A stretch of 31,673 nucleotides of DNA from an uncultured delta proteobacterium (GTDB lineage: Bacteria; Myxococcota_A; Polyangia; Polyangiales; Polyangiaceae), in the NCBI GenBank assembly GCA_903858055.1, contig CAIOHM010000162.1, forward strand, positions 1 through 31,673. The letters run 5' to 3'. Numbering within the stretch: the stretch's first letter is position 1; every line of letters begins with the position of its first letter. Below are positions 22,565 to 31,673 of the stretch, in pieces. The notes below the pieces were generated by a model. That model saw only the letters and a program-made list of their open reading frames with translations. It made no database searches and was not told the origin of the DNA. The position numbers and the translations under genes are program-made.

Positions 22565-23881
22565 ATGCCTCAATACAGCGCCAAGTTTCAGTGTTTCGCC
22601 GGCTGTGAAGGGTCTTACCCCGTCACCAAGGCGCTCTACCGTTGCCCGAAGTGCGGCGGTCTCCTCGAGGTGAAGCACGACATGGCGGCCCTGCGCGATC
22701 GCAGCGCGGCCGCATGGATGCGCATCTTCGACGAGCGCTACATGCGCAACTCGTGGCCCTACGGCAGCGGCGTCTGGGGCAAGCGCGAGTGGGTGATGCC
22801 CGAGGTCGGCGACGAGTCCATCGTCTCCACGGGCGAAGGCGGCACGAACCTCTTCTGGGCCGAGCGCCTCGGCAAAGAGATCGACCTGCCGGATCTTTGG
22901 GTCAAGCAGTGCGGCAACGCGCACACGGGCTCCTTCAAAGATCTCGGCATGACCGTGCTCGTCTCCGTGGTGCGCCATGCCATGCAGACCGGCGACCTCA
23001 AGCCTCGCGCCATCGCCTGCGCCTCCACCGGTGACACTTCCGCTGCCCTCGCGGCCTACGGTGCTGCGGCGGGGCTCCCGGTCGTCGTGCTGCTCCCGCG
23101 TGGCAAGGTCTCCACCGCGCAGCTCGTGCAGCCGCTCGCGCACGGCGCCAAGGTCTTTGCCCTCGAGACCGACTTCGACGGGTGCATGGCGATCATCCAG
23201 AAGCTCGCCGAAGAGGGGCTCATCTACCTCGCGAACTCGATGAACCCGCTCCGCATCGAGGGTCAGAAGACCGTTGCCTTCGAGATCGTGCAGCAGTTCG
23301 ATTGGCAGGTCCCCGACTGGGTCGTGATCCCCTCCGGCAACCTCGGCAACGCGTCGGCGCTCTTCGCGGGCTTCGAAATGATGCGCGAACTCGGCGTCAT
23401 CCAGCGCATGCCGCGGCTGCTCGTGGCGCAGGCCGCGAACGCGAACCCGATGTACCGCGCCTTCGTCGACGGCAAGGACGAGGTCGAGGCGATCCCCGCT
23501 CAAAAGAGCCACGCGAGCGCGATTCAAATCGGCAACCCCGTGAGCGCGCCGCGCGCCATGCGTGCCCTCAAGGGCATGAACGGCGTCGTCGAACAGGCAA
23601 CCGAACAAGAGCTCGCCGACGCCTGCGCCCGCGCGGATCGCACCGGCCTCTACACGTGCCCGCACACGGGCGTGGCGCTCGCGTGCGTGTTCAAGCTCCG
23701 CGCGAAGAACGTCATCAAGGCGAACGAGCGCGTGATCGTCGTCTCCACGGCGAACGGCCTCAAGTTCACCGAGTTCAAGCTCGGGTACCACGAGAAGGCT
23801 TTCCCCGAGCTCGACTCGCGCCTGCGCAACGAGCCCATCGTGTTGCCGGCCGAGCTCGAAGCCGTGAAGGCTGCCCTCTAA
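22565..23881 (+). CDS. thrC: Threonine synthase
   Basis: Protein of 438 aa of the fold-type II PLP family that converts O-phosphohomoserine to threonine. The N-terminus carries a zinc-ribbon-like CFAGC and CPKC pair. The PLP-binding lysine is Lys125 in HTGSFKDLGM, the phosphate cradle is ASTGDTSAALAAYGAAAG, and VIPSGNLGNASALFAG is also conserved. The best match is the long threonine synthase class; a related PLP lyase cannot be fully excluded. ATG 22565 has GGAG 7 nt upstream. It is followed by a 362-bp gap containing a candidate minus-strand RNA, then gcvP. Confidence 0.92.
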   Translation: MPQYSAKFQCFAGCEGSYPVTKALYRCPKCGGLLEVKHDMAALRDRSAAAWMRIFDERYMRNSWPYGSGVWGKREWVMPEVGDESIVSTGEGGTNLFWAERLGKEIDLPDLWVKQCGNAHTGSFKDLGMTVLVSVVRHAMQTGDLKPRAIACASTGDTSAALAAYGAAAGLPVVVLLPRGKVSTAQLVQPLAHGAKVFALETDFDGCMAIIQKLAEEGLIYLANSMNPLRIEGQKTVAFEIVQQFDWQVPDWVVIPSGNLGNASALFAGFEMMRELGVIQRMPRLLVAQAANANPMYRAFVDGKDEVEAIPAQKSHASAIQIGNPVSAPRAMRALKGMNGVVEQATEQELADACARADRTGLYTCPHTGVALACVFKLRAKNVIKANERVIVVSTANGLKFTEFKLGYHEKAFPELDSRLRNEPIVLPAELEAVKAAL

Positions 23882-23909
23882 GGACGCCCGCCCGCCCCTC
23901 CGTCGCCCC

Positions 23910-23945
23910 AAAAAAGGCTGGGCCTGGTTTCGCAACCAAGCCCAG
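23910..23945 (-). terminator. Intrinsic terminator ending the candidate small RNA
   Basis: Minus strand: CUGGGCUUGGUU and AACCAGGCCCAG pair through 12 positions (one G-U) around a GCGA tetraloop, a GNRA loop, and are followed two bases later by six U (A-run 23910-23915 on the plus strand). The plus-strand copy has a C-A mismatch and no T-tract. Confidence 0.8.
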
Positions 23946-24037
23946 GGAGTCGGCCCGCTTTGGGGAGGGGGGAGGGGAGCGAACCGACTCACGGCCCAAG
24001 GCGCCAGGAAGTGGGGGAACTTCCACGGCACCGGCCC
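23910..24037 (-). ncRNA. Candidate small RNA with C-rich loops (novel)
   Basis: Read on the minus strand, three consecutive hairpins end in a terminator. SL1: GGUGCC/GGCGCC (24032-24027 with 24005-24000) and GGAAGU/ACUUCC around loop UCCCCC (24018-24013). SL2: GAGUCGG/CCGACUC (23990-23984 with 23953-23947) plus CGCU/AGCG, around an 18-nt loop that is almost all C with two U and a terminal AA (23977-23960). SL3: 12-bp stem, GCGA loop and U6. Pairs that are G-U on this strand become C-A mismatches on the other, so the orientation is well supported. C-rich loops of this sort pair with Shine-Dalgarno sequences in UCCCC-type regulatory RNAs of other phyla. The 5' end is estimated from a possible promoter. 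No family match is claimed. Confidence 0.55.
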
Positions 24038-24042
24038 ACGCG

Positions 24043-24073
24043 TATGTATGCGTCGGCAGGGATCCGATCGCAA
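24043..24073 (-). promoter_or_regulatory. Possible promoter of the candidate small RNA
   Basis: Minus strand TTGCGA (24073-24068) and the AT-rich GCATACATACG, containing TACATA (24048-24043), lie upstream of SL1. The spacer is 17-19 bp depending on the hexamer chosen. Transcription would start near 24037 with GGGCC, which can pair with GGCC at the end of SL1. Confidence 0.35.
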
Positions 24074-24243
24074 GGCTCGGCGGTGTCTGGCGGCGTTTTT
24101 TCCGGCAAAAAGCGGGATTTGCGAAAGGATTGCGGGTCTCTCGGCGCCGTGCGGCCCGAGCGTGCGCGGTGACGCAGCGCGCTTGAATCCCCCTGCCCAT
24201 GGGCTAGCGAGGCCCCAACTCCGCAGAATCGTCGAGGTTTCAC
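24074..24243. other. Leader region of gcvP
   Basis: About 170 bp between the small-RNA promoter and gcvP. It holds an AT-rich stretch around 24095-24120 (GTTTTTTCCGGCAAAAAGC) and a GCTAGCGA box near 24203, about 35 nt before the ATG and a possible -10. I looked for a glycine riboswitch and did not find its conserved core. No open frame here is convincing. Confidence 0.4.
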
Positions 24244-27107
<2,864 letters not shown>

Positions 27108-27111
<4 letters not shown>

Positions 27112-27578
27112 AGGTTCCCGCTCTCTCCGCCGCCTTCGTTCTCGCGCTCGCCGCGTGCCGCGGTCCGAACGCGCCTGCTTCGGGCGACGTCCTCGACGCC
27201 GACGACTTCCTCGTGGGCGACGACGCGCTCCGCGACAAGCCCATGGAAGTTCCGCTTGGGAGCTTGAAGCGCACCGTCGAAGGCGGGGGCTTCTACGCGA
27301 TCGGCGACGCGGTGGAGCTCTTCACCAAGTATGCGTGGCGGTCGCGTGCGGCGCGCGAGGGCGACCTCGTCGTTGGCGCGACGGTCGCCTGTTTTCTCTC
27401 GAAGGCCGGCGCGACCTCGAGCTGTGGCAGCGAGCCGCAGCGCGCGCCGCGCACGCGAGCGGAGGCGTTCACGCGCCAATGGGTCGTCGCGACGCTTCGG
27501 GAGCCTGCCGCGCGGGGCACCGTGAACGTCGGAGGTTGCACCTGCGAGGCTGCCGGCGTGCGCGTGGTCACGCCGTGA
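27108..27578 (+). CDS. Small lipoprotein, function unknown
   Basis: Protein of 156 aa starting with GTG 27108, which overlaps the gcvP stop (GTGA). The N-terminus MKVPALSAAFVLALAAC is a lipoprotein signal with lipobox LAAC. The mature region has five further cysteines besides the lipidated one (ACFLSKA, SSCGSE, GGCTCEA among them) and a beta-rich pattern such as GDLVVGATVACFL and GTVNVGGCTCEAAGVRVVTP. I do not recognise a family. Coupling of a membrane lipoprotein to glycine decarboxylase is unexpected and may simply reflect transcription from the gcvP promoter. It is convergent with the methyltransferase gene, only 19 bp away. Confidence 0.72.
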
Positions 27579-27597
27579 GCCACGGACGCGTTCAGCT

Positions 27598-28770
27598 TCA
27601 TGCGTCGCGAAGCTTCGGCGTGCCGCTCCGCAGCGCTGCGACATCGTAGTCGCTGAGGGCGAGGCCTTGCAACGGGCGCTCGCTCGGTGGTGGCGCGACG
27701 CGGGGCCCCACTTCGCGTGCGAGGCGGTCGAGCCACGCCTCGGTCGAATAGTTGTAGGGTGCAAGCAGGAGGTCGAGCTCCCGCACACATGCGCCAAGGC
27801 GCTCGGCCAACGTCGTTGGTGTGCTCATGGCGTCAAGCGAAGCGCGCGCGGGCTCCGGGCTTGAGCCGCGGGCAAACCAGAGCACGGGATTCGCACAGAG
27901 TTCGAGCGAAGCATCGAGGATCGCGAGCCGCTCCCAGGGGCTCGTGACGAGCGCCGCTAGCGCAGGGTCGACCTCCTCCACGAAGCTGCTGCGCGACGAG
28001 GCGGTCTGACGCTCGGCGACGAGGCGCATGCCACACGTATGCATGCAGGATGCAAGCGTAAGCGGAGCGACGGGATCGTCGTGCTCGTGAAGGTAGGCGT
28101 CGACCACGCCCGCGTCGGTGAGCGACTCGGGGTTGACCTCGAAGGAAAGTCGCCGCGGATCGCTTGGGTCGAGCGCGCGCATGGCGGCCGTGACGCGCGC
28201 GCGGGGCCTCTCGCCGTGGGCGTCGAGGCCGATGGCGCGCAGGTGATCTTGAATCGCGCGCATCCACAGGCGGCTCGCGCGCGGGTAGACCACGAGCCTC
28301 ATGAGACCGTGCGGCGCAAGCATGCTGGCGAGGTGGGCGAGGAGCTGCTCGGGTGCGGCGACGTGCTGCAGCACGTTCGAGAGAAAGATGGCGTCGAACG
28401 GGGCGCTGCGGAAGCCGAGCAGATCGCTCGCGTGGGCGACGATCGGCGCGCGTGGGGTGAAAGGCTGGGCGATGCGCGCGAGCACGAGCCGCCGCGCGAG
28501 CACGCGGAGGGAGGCCTCGCTGAGGTCGACCGCGGTGACAACCTCGGCCTCGGGGTTCGCGCGCGCCACGACGAGCGCCTCGAGGCTCCCGCAGCCCGCG
28601 ACGAGCACGCGTGGCTTGCGCGGAAAATCCCTCGACCCCGCCAGCTCGGCCCCGAGCGTCACGCTCAGCTCGCGCTCGGGCACGCGTGAGGGCAGCGCGA
28701 AGGGGGACACCGGCGGATACGGGTGCCGTTCGTACTGCGCCCGCACACGCGTCGCGACCCCCTCCCTCAT
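27598..28770 (-). CDS. Class I SAM-dependent methyltransferase
   Basis: Protein of 390 aa. The N-terminus has VRAQYERHPYPP, a signature seen in methyltransferases associated with TPR or sugar-transfer proteins. The SAM-binding glycine motif is VLVAGCGSLEALVVARANP (about residues 55-73), the acidic loop is VVTAVDLSEASLRVLA, and FDAIFLSNVLQHVAAPEQLLAHL is the post-motif region of small-molecule methyltransferases. The C-terminal ~170 residues are helical and unassigned. ATG 28770 lies one base after the stop of the glycosyltransferase gene (TGAgATG), so the pair is translationally coupled. A polysaccharide or glycan methylation role is inferred from that context. Confidence 0.88.
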   Translation of the reverse strand: MREGVATRVRAQYERHPYPPVSPFALPSRVPERELSVTLGAELAGSRDFPRKPRVLVAGCGSLEALVVARANPEAEVVTAVDLSEASLRVLARRLVLARIAQPFTPRAPIVAHASDLLGFRSAPFDAIFLSNVLQHVAAPEQLLAHLASMLAPHGLMRLVVYPRASRLWMRAIQDHLRAIGLDAHGERPRARVTAAMRALDPSDPRRLSFEVNPESLTDAGVVDAYLHEHDDPVAPLTLASCMHTCGMRLVAERQTASSRSSFVEEVDPALAALVTSPWERLAILDASLELCANPVLWFARGSSPEPARASLDAMSTPTTLAERLGACVRELDLLLAPYNYSTEAWLDRLAREVGPRVAPPPSERPLQGLALSDYDVAALRSGTPKLRDA

Positions 28771-28771
28771 C

Positions 28772-30271
28772 TCACGCCCGCGCCTCGACGGCCTCCTCGA
28801 GGAAGGTCGCGACGTCGGCGGCCATACGGATGAACTGCTCGGCCTCGGTCTTCATCCCGATGCCTTCGAGGAGGAGCGCGACGCGCAAGTAAGGCAGCTC
28901 CCAGCTCGGGAAGAGCTCGGCGGTGCGCTGGTAAATCGCGAGCGCGTCTTGGTGCTGCCCGGCGTCTTGGAGCGCGTCCCCGAGGAGGATGTGCCCGCGC
29001 AGGCTGAGCGGCGATTTCTCGAGCGCGCTCACGGCGAACGCCACGGGGTTTGGGCACACGCGCGCGAGCAGCATGGGCGGCTCGGCGGCGCTCGGCTCGA
29101 GCTCGGCGGCGCGCTCGAAGTGTCCGCGCGCGGCGACCTGATCCTTGAGCGCGCCCATCGCGAAGATCCCCTCGTAGAGCGCGTTCTCGTAGGCGGTCAG
29201 CGCGCCGCCTTCACGGGGCGGGAGTGGGCGGCGCTCGGCGCTGCGGTCGACCTTGAGGAAGCGTCGCCAGTAGGTGACTTGTTCGTCGAGGCTCGCGTCG
29301 AGGCTTCGCTCACGGAGCACCTGATCGGCGGCCGTGCGTCGCAGGTGATCGCAGAGCTCCGCATCGCTCGCGAGGCGATCGAGCGCGGGGATGACCTCGT
29401 CCGGCTCGCGGTAGTGCAGGCCGTTGGCGCCGTGCGTGATGCGGTCCGCGTAGGCGCCACGCTTCGGCGCGAGGACGATCGCCCCGTTCGCGGCGGCCTC
29501 GAGCCAGCGTAGGTCCGAGGTGCGATGGCCGTAGTCGGTGTCCTCGAGCGTGAGGATGGCCACGTCGGCGCGCTGGAGGGCCTCGAAGCGCTGGGCCGGT
29601 TGGCGCGCCGTGGAGAGCGTGACGCGTTCGGCAGGGAAGCCCTCGAAGCCCTGGTGCACGATTTCGGGCGCGAGCACTTCCACGGTGGCGTGCGGAGCGA
29701 CCGTGAGCCACGCGCGCACGGACTCGATGACGTCGCGCGCGCCCGCGTAGTCGTGAAGCTCGAGCACGAAGGCGATGTGGAACCGCTCGGGGTTCGGCGT
29801 GCGCTCGGCCTTCACCTCGAACGGCCACGCCTCCGCGACCAAGTTGCCGCGCAGGTTCACCGAGGCCCAATGCGCGAGGAGGCGCACGTTCGAAGCCGTG
29901 AAGAGCGTCGCGAGCTTCGCGAGCTTGAAGGCGTGACGCTGCGCTTGCTCTTCGACCCAGGTGCTTTGGAGCGGGTGCAGGAGCGGCAGGCTCGTGATGT
30001 CTTCCGCGAGATCGTAGATGACGACCGCGCCGCGCTCGCGCGCTCGGTTGACGCGCGGGAAGAGGTCCGGGTCCGCGAGCTGCACGACGACGATCACGTC
30101 GGCGGCGTCGAGGAGCGCGTCGAGGTTCGGATCGAAGTTGGAGGCGACGTGCACGGCGGCGATGTCGTCGCGTGCGGCGAGGCGAAGTGCCGGCTGAGCC
30201 ACACGATAGAACCCTGCGTCTCCGCTCTGATCGCCGAGGGGGGTGAGGAAGAGGACGGAGAGCGCATCCAT
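28772..30271 (-). CDS. Glycosyltransferase with C-terminal TPR region
   Basis: Protein of 499 aa. The N-terminal ~360 residues are GT-B-like: VLFLTPLGDQSGDAGFYRVA, ADVIVVVQLADPDLFPRVNRAR, FHIAFVLELHDYAGARDVIE, and the donor-binding region DLRWLEAAANGAIVLAPKRGAYAD followed by ITHGANGLHYREPDEVIPAL, typical of GT4-type enzymes. After a linker, residues ~395-499 form tetratricopeptide repeats (LRGHILLGDALQDAGQHQDALAIYQRTAELFPSW and a following unit). The start is ATG 30271; open frame continues upstream to 31411 but only antisense to the SDR gene. A TACGCG box lies just upstream. The gene is divergent from the RmlB-like gene, so a role in surface polysaccharide or protein glycosylation is plausible. 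Confidence 0.88.
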   Translation of the reverse strand: MDALSVLFLTPLGDQSGDAGFYRVAQPALRLAARDDIAAVHVASNFDPNLDALLDAADVIVVVQLADPDLFPRVNRARERGAVVIYDLAEDITSLPLLHPLQSTWVEEQAQRHAFKLAKLATLFTASNVRLLAHWASVNLRGNLVAEAWPFEVKAERTPNPERFHIAFVLELHDYAGARDVIESVRAWLTVAPHATVEVLAPEIVHQGFEGFPAERVTLSTARQPAQRFEALQRADVAILTLEDTDYGHRTSDLRWLEAAANGAIVLAPKRGAYADRITHGANGLHYREPDEVIPALDRLASDAELCDHLRRTAADQVLRERSLDASLDEQVTYWRRFLKVDRSAERRPLPPREGGALTAYENALYEGIFAMGALKDQVAARGHFERAAELEPSAAEPPMLLARVCPNPVAFAVSALEKSPLSLRGHILLGDALQDAGQHQDALAIYQRTAELFPSWELPYLRVALLLEGIGMKTEAEQFIRMAADVATFLEEAVEARA

Positions 30272-30342
30272 TTCGCGTACCGCACCACGTATTTCCTGCC
30301 CCGTCGAGGGTGCCGAACTTTCCCTCCATCGCGGGAGTTCGA

Positions 30343-30348
30343 TACGCT
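30343..30348 (+). promoter_or_regulatory. Putative -10 of the RmlB-like gene
   Basis: GATACGCT contains TACGCT (fits TAnnnT), with 16 nt to ATG 30365 and a GGAG ribosome-binding site at 30356-30359. The 93-bp gap to the divergent glycosyltransferase start contains both promoters. Confidence 0.35.
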
Positions 30349-30364
30349 GCGCCCCGGAGCGATC

Positions 30365-31504
30365 ATGAGCGAGACCTACTTCGTGACCGGTGGTGCGGGC
30401 TTCGTTGGTTCCAACTTTGTCCGTTACCTCCTCAAAAACACGGCCGCCAAGGTCGTCGTCGTCGACAAGTTCGTGCGGAGCGGGTCGTGGGACAACATCG
30501 CGTCGTGCGAGAAGGACCCGCGCTTCTCGTTCTTCGAGGTCGACGCGGCGGACGGTCGTGCGCTCCGTGCGATCTTGCGCACCGCGAAGCCCACCAAGGT
30601 CGTGCACCTCGCGGGCGAGACCAGCGTCGATCGCAGCATCGACGAAGCGCGCATCTTCATGAAGACGAACGTCGGCGGCGCTTTCGAAGTCGCCCAGCAG
30701 TGCAGGCAGGTGCTTGCGGGCTACGACGAAGACAAGCTCGCGCGCTTCTCGCTCGTGCACGTGTCCTCCTTGCGTGCCGCGGGGCCCCTTGGGGAAGGCG
30801 GCGTGCCCCTCGGTCCGACCTCGCCCGCCGCGGCCTCCGCCCTCGCAGCCGAGAGCCTCGTCCTCTCCTACCAGCGCACGTACAAGCTCCCCTACGTGGT
30901 CGTGCGTGCGAGCAACCTCATGGGGCCCTGGCAATTTCCTGAGAAGCTCGTACCGCTCGTCGTCGGTCGCGCGCTCGCGGGCGCGACGATCCCGCTCTAC
31001 GGCGACGGCTCGGCCAAGCGCGACTGGATGTTCGTCGACGACTTCTGCTCCGGCCTCCTCGCCGCCTCGAAGCGCGGCCGCTACGGCGCGGTGTACGAGC
31101 TCGGTCGCGGCGAGGCCACGACGAACCGGGAGATCGTGGCGAAGGTCCTCGCGGCGGTCGAAGCGGAGCGCCCCGCGGCGAAGAACGACGCGATGCAGGC
31201 GGCGGGCTACGCGAGCTACGATCAGCTCGTCACCGAGGTGGAGGATCGCCCAGGGCACGACCTCGCGTACGCGCCCGTGAGCGCTGCGGCCCGCGACGAG
31301 CTCGGCTGGCGTCCGCAGAAGAGCCTCGAAGAGGCCATCACCAAGACCGTTCGATGGGTCGTCCAGAACGAGGTCTGGTCGCAGCAAATCGTCGAGGCTT
31401 CCGGGTGGCAAGGCGAGCGCCTCGGCTTGGGCCTCGCGCCCATGGACTCCGAGAAGCGCATCGCCGCGGGATCGCCGCCCTCGAACCGCCCCGTGCTGCC
31501 CTGA
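30365..31504 (+). CDS. RmlB-like SDR family protein lacking catalytic residues (probable pseudoenzyme)
   Basis: Protein of 379 aa of the extended short-chain dehydrogenase fold, closest in layout to dTDP-glucose 4,6-dehydratase. The NAD-binding GGAGFVGSNFVRYLL is intact, as are HLAGETSVDRSID (usually AAESHVDRSI) and the nucleotide-sugar region NLMGPWQFPEKLVPLVVGRA, YGDGSAKRDWMFVDDF. The catalytic set is not: the YxxxK pair reads Ala155 and Ala159 in SPAAASALAAESL, and the Thr-Asp-Glu after the fifth strand reads Ser135-Leu136-Arg137. It should therefore bind NAD and perhaps a sugar nucleotide without carrying out 4,6-dehydration. A C-terminal ~70-residue tail continues past the usual end. It is divergent from the glycosyltransferase-methyltransferase pair. 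Confidence 0.85.
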   Translation: MSETYFVTGGAGFVGSNFVRYLLKNTAAKVVVVDKFVRSGSWDNIASCEKDPRFSFFEVDAADGRALRAILRTAKPTKVVHLAGETSVDRSIDEARIFMKTNVGGAFEVAQQCRQVLAGYDEDKLARFSLVHVSSLRAAGPLGEGGVPLGPTSPAAASALAAESLVLSYQRTYKLPYVVVRASNLMGPWQFPEKLVPLVVGRALAGATIPLYGDGSAKRDWMFVDDFCSGLLAASKRGRYGAVYELGRGEATTNREIVAKVLAAVEAERPAAKNDAMQAAGYASYDQLVTEVEDRPGHDLAYAPVSAAARDELGWRPQKSLEEAITKTVRWVVQNEVWSQQIVEASGWQGERLGLGLAPMDSEKRIAAGSPPSNRPVLP

Positions 31505-31558
31505 AGCCCGCGCGACTCACGCGGCCTGCGCCGTTCTGCGCGTACCCGTGAAAGAGCG

Positions 31559-31578
31559 CCGCGCGACGCGGGCTTTCT
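31559..31578 (+). terminator. Weak possible terminator after the RmlB-like gene
   Basis: A 5-bp GC stem (CCGCG, CGA loop, CGCGG) is followed by GCTTTCT. The stem is short and the T-tract imperfect, so this is tentative. Confidence 0.3.
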
Positions 31579-31586
31579 GGTATTTT
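31578..31586 (+). promoter_or_regulatory. Putative extended -10 of the last gene
   Basis: TGGTATTTT (TGn plus TATTTT) ends 6 nt before GTG 31593. This is the best -10 hexamer match of the series in the window, and the spacing implies a leaderless mRNA. Confidence 0.45.
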
Positions 31587-31592
31587 CGTGCG

Positions 31593-31673
31593 GTGGAGAG
31601 CACACGGTCGCGTCGAGGGGTGCTGAGGGCGTTCGTCATGGGCGCGGTCGTCGCGGCTGCGGCCGAGGCCGCC
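31593..31673 (+). CDS. N-terminus of an exported protein (runs off the window)
   Basis: The frame from GTG 31593 is open to the window end (27 codons). It reads STRSRRGVLRAFVMGAVVAA and continues Ala-rich: twin arginines followed by a hydrophobic stretch, which resembles a Tat or Sec signal peptide (SRRGVLRAF against the Tat pattern SRRxFLK). Too little remains to name the product. The start is supported by the TATTTT box just upstream. Confidence 0.5.
   Translation, partial: MESTRSRRGVLRAFVMGAVVAAAAEAA

Noticed and set aside
23960..23977. G-quadruplex on the plus strand opposite the small-RNA loop
   Set aside because: The G-runs are 4, 6 and 4 with single A spacers. Four separate three-G tracts with loops do not fit, so only a weak two-tetrad form is possible. 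The hairpin on the minus strand explains the sequence better.
23947..23990. tRNA-like T-loop (GGTTCGCTCC) on the minus strand
   Set aside because: It lacks the conserved GTTCRANYC pattern and there is no acceptor, D or anticodon arm around it.
21206..24073. Long minus-strand open frame (955 codons) over the cysteine lipoprotein and thrC
   Set aside because: It is a composition shadow: no domain motifs, and it crosses several well-supported plus-strand genes and the small-RNA candidate.
24074..24243. Glycine riboswitch upstream of gcvP
   Set aside because: I looked for the conserved glycine aptamer core (GCCGAAGGGGC and CUCUCAGGCA-like segments) on the plus strand and did not see it.
30272..31411. 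N-terminal extension of the glycosyltransferase up to 31411
   Set aside because: The extra ~380 codons lie entirely antisense to the RmlB-like gene and its promoter, and the real protein begins with a typical GT-B strand at 30271.

Overview
This window is chromosomal DNA from a very GC-rich, Gram-negative bacterium, most likely a myxobacterium (phylum Myxococcota, probably a Polyangia-type lineage). That placement is inferred from a CarD-type transcription factor with a histone-like tail, a type IV pilus assembly operon (pilMNOPQ), many predicted lipoproteins, a cysteine-rich lipoprotein carrying a MopE-like CDGVDEDCDG motif, and dense packing with ATGA or GTGA overlaps. I saw no insertion sequences, integrases, phage genes, tRNAs, rRNAs or CRISPR arrays. 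It reads as core genome with some lineage-specific genes.

Layout. 1-3539 (+): the end of an FHA-domain protein, an Fe-S protein of the heterodisulfide reductase/GlcF type, then rph, rdgB and two small AtpZ/AtpI-like membrane proteins, mostly translationally coupled. 3555-5338 (-): a YciO-type Sua5/YrdC protein and a LuxR-family regulator. 5390-6319 (+): prepilin peptidase. 6341-8352 (-): ribulose-phosphate epimerase coupled to an HExxH lipoprotein. 8459-10519 (+): an acetyltransferase, a cyclic-nucleotide-binding-fold protein, and a CarD-like protein with a long Lys/Ala/Pro tail. 10682-12697 (-): a sigma-28-family factor and a LysM/M15-like murein peptidase. 12808-17252 (+): pilMNOPQ, closed by a strong terminator. 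17335-18129 (+): enoyl-CoA hydratase. 18151-20408 (-): small lipoprotein, proA, and rsfS with a basic extension. 20499-22489 (+): TPR membrane protein and cysteine-repeat lipoprotein. 22565-27578 (+): threonine synthase, full-length glycine decarboxylase, and a coupled lipoprotein. 27598-30271 (-): glycosyltransferase-TPR and methyltransferase pair. 30365-31504 (+): an RmlB-like protein that lacks its catalytic residues. 31593-end (+): the start of an exported protein.

How it fits together. Pilus genes (prepilin peptidase and pilMNOPQ) and envelope genes (murein peptidase, lipoproteins, sugar transfer) dominate. They are interspersed with housekeeping metabolism (proline, threonine, glycine cleavage, pentose phosphate) and nucleotide or RNA quality control (rph, rdgB, rsfS).

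Most unusual signals: (1) a likely unannotated small RNA on the minus strand at about 23910-24037. It has three hairpins, two of them with C-rich (UCCCC-type) loops, and the last is a GNRA-capped terminator. (2) Recurrent extended -10 boxes 6-10 nt upstream of the start codon of transcription-unit-leading genes, suggesting widespread leaderless mRNAs. (3) A dTDP-glucose-dehydratase-like protein that keeps its binding motifs but has lost both the YxxxK and TDE catalytic residues. (4) A CarD protein with its basic and RNA-polymerase-binding modules in the reverse order to Myxococcus CarD. (5) A lipoprotein built from four nine-cysteine repeats.
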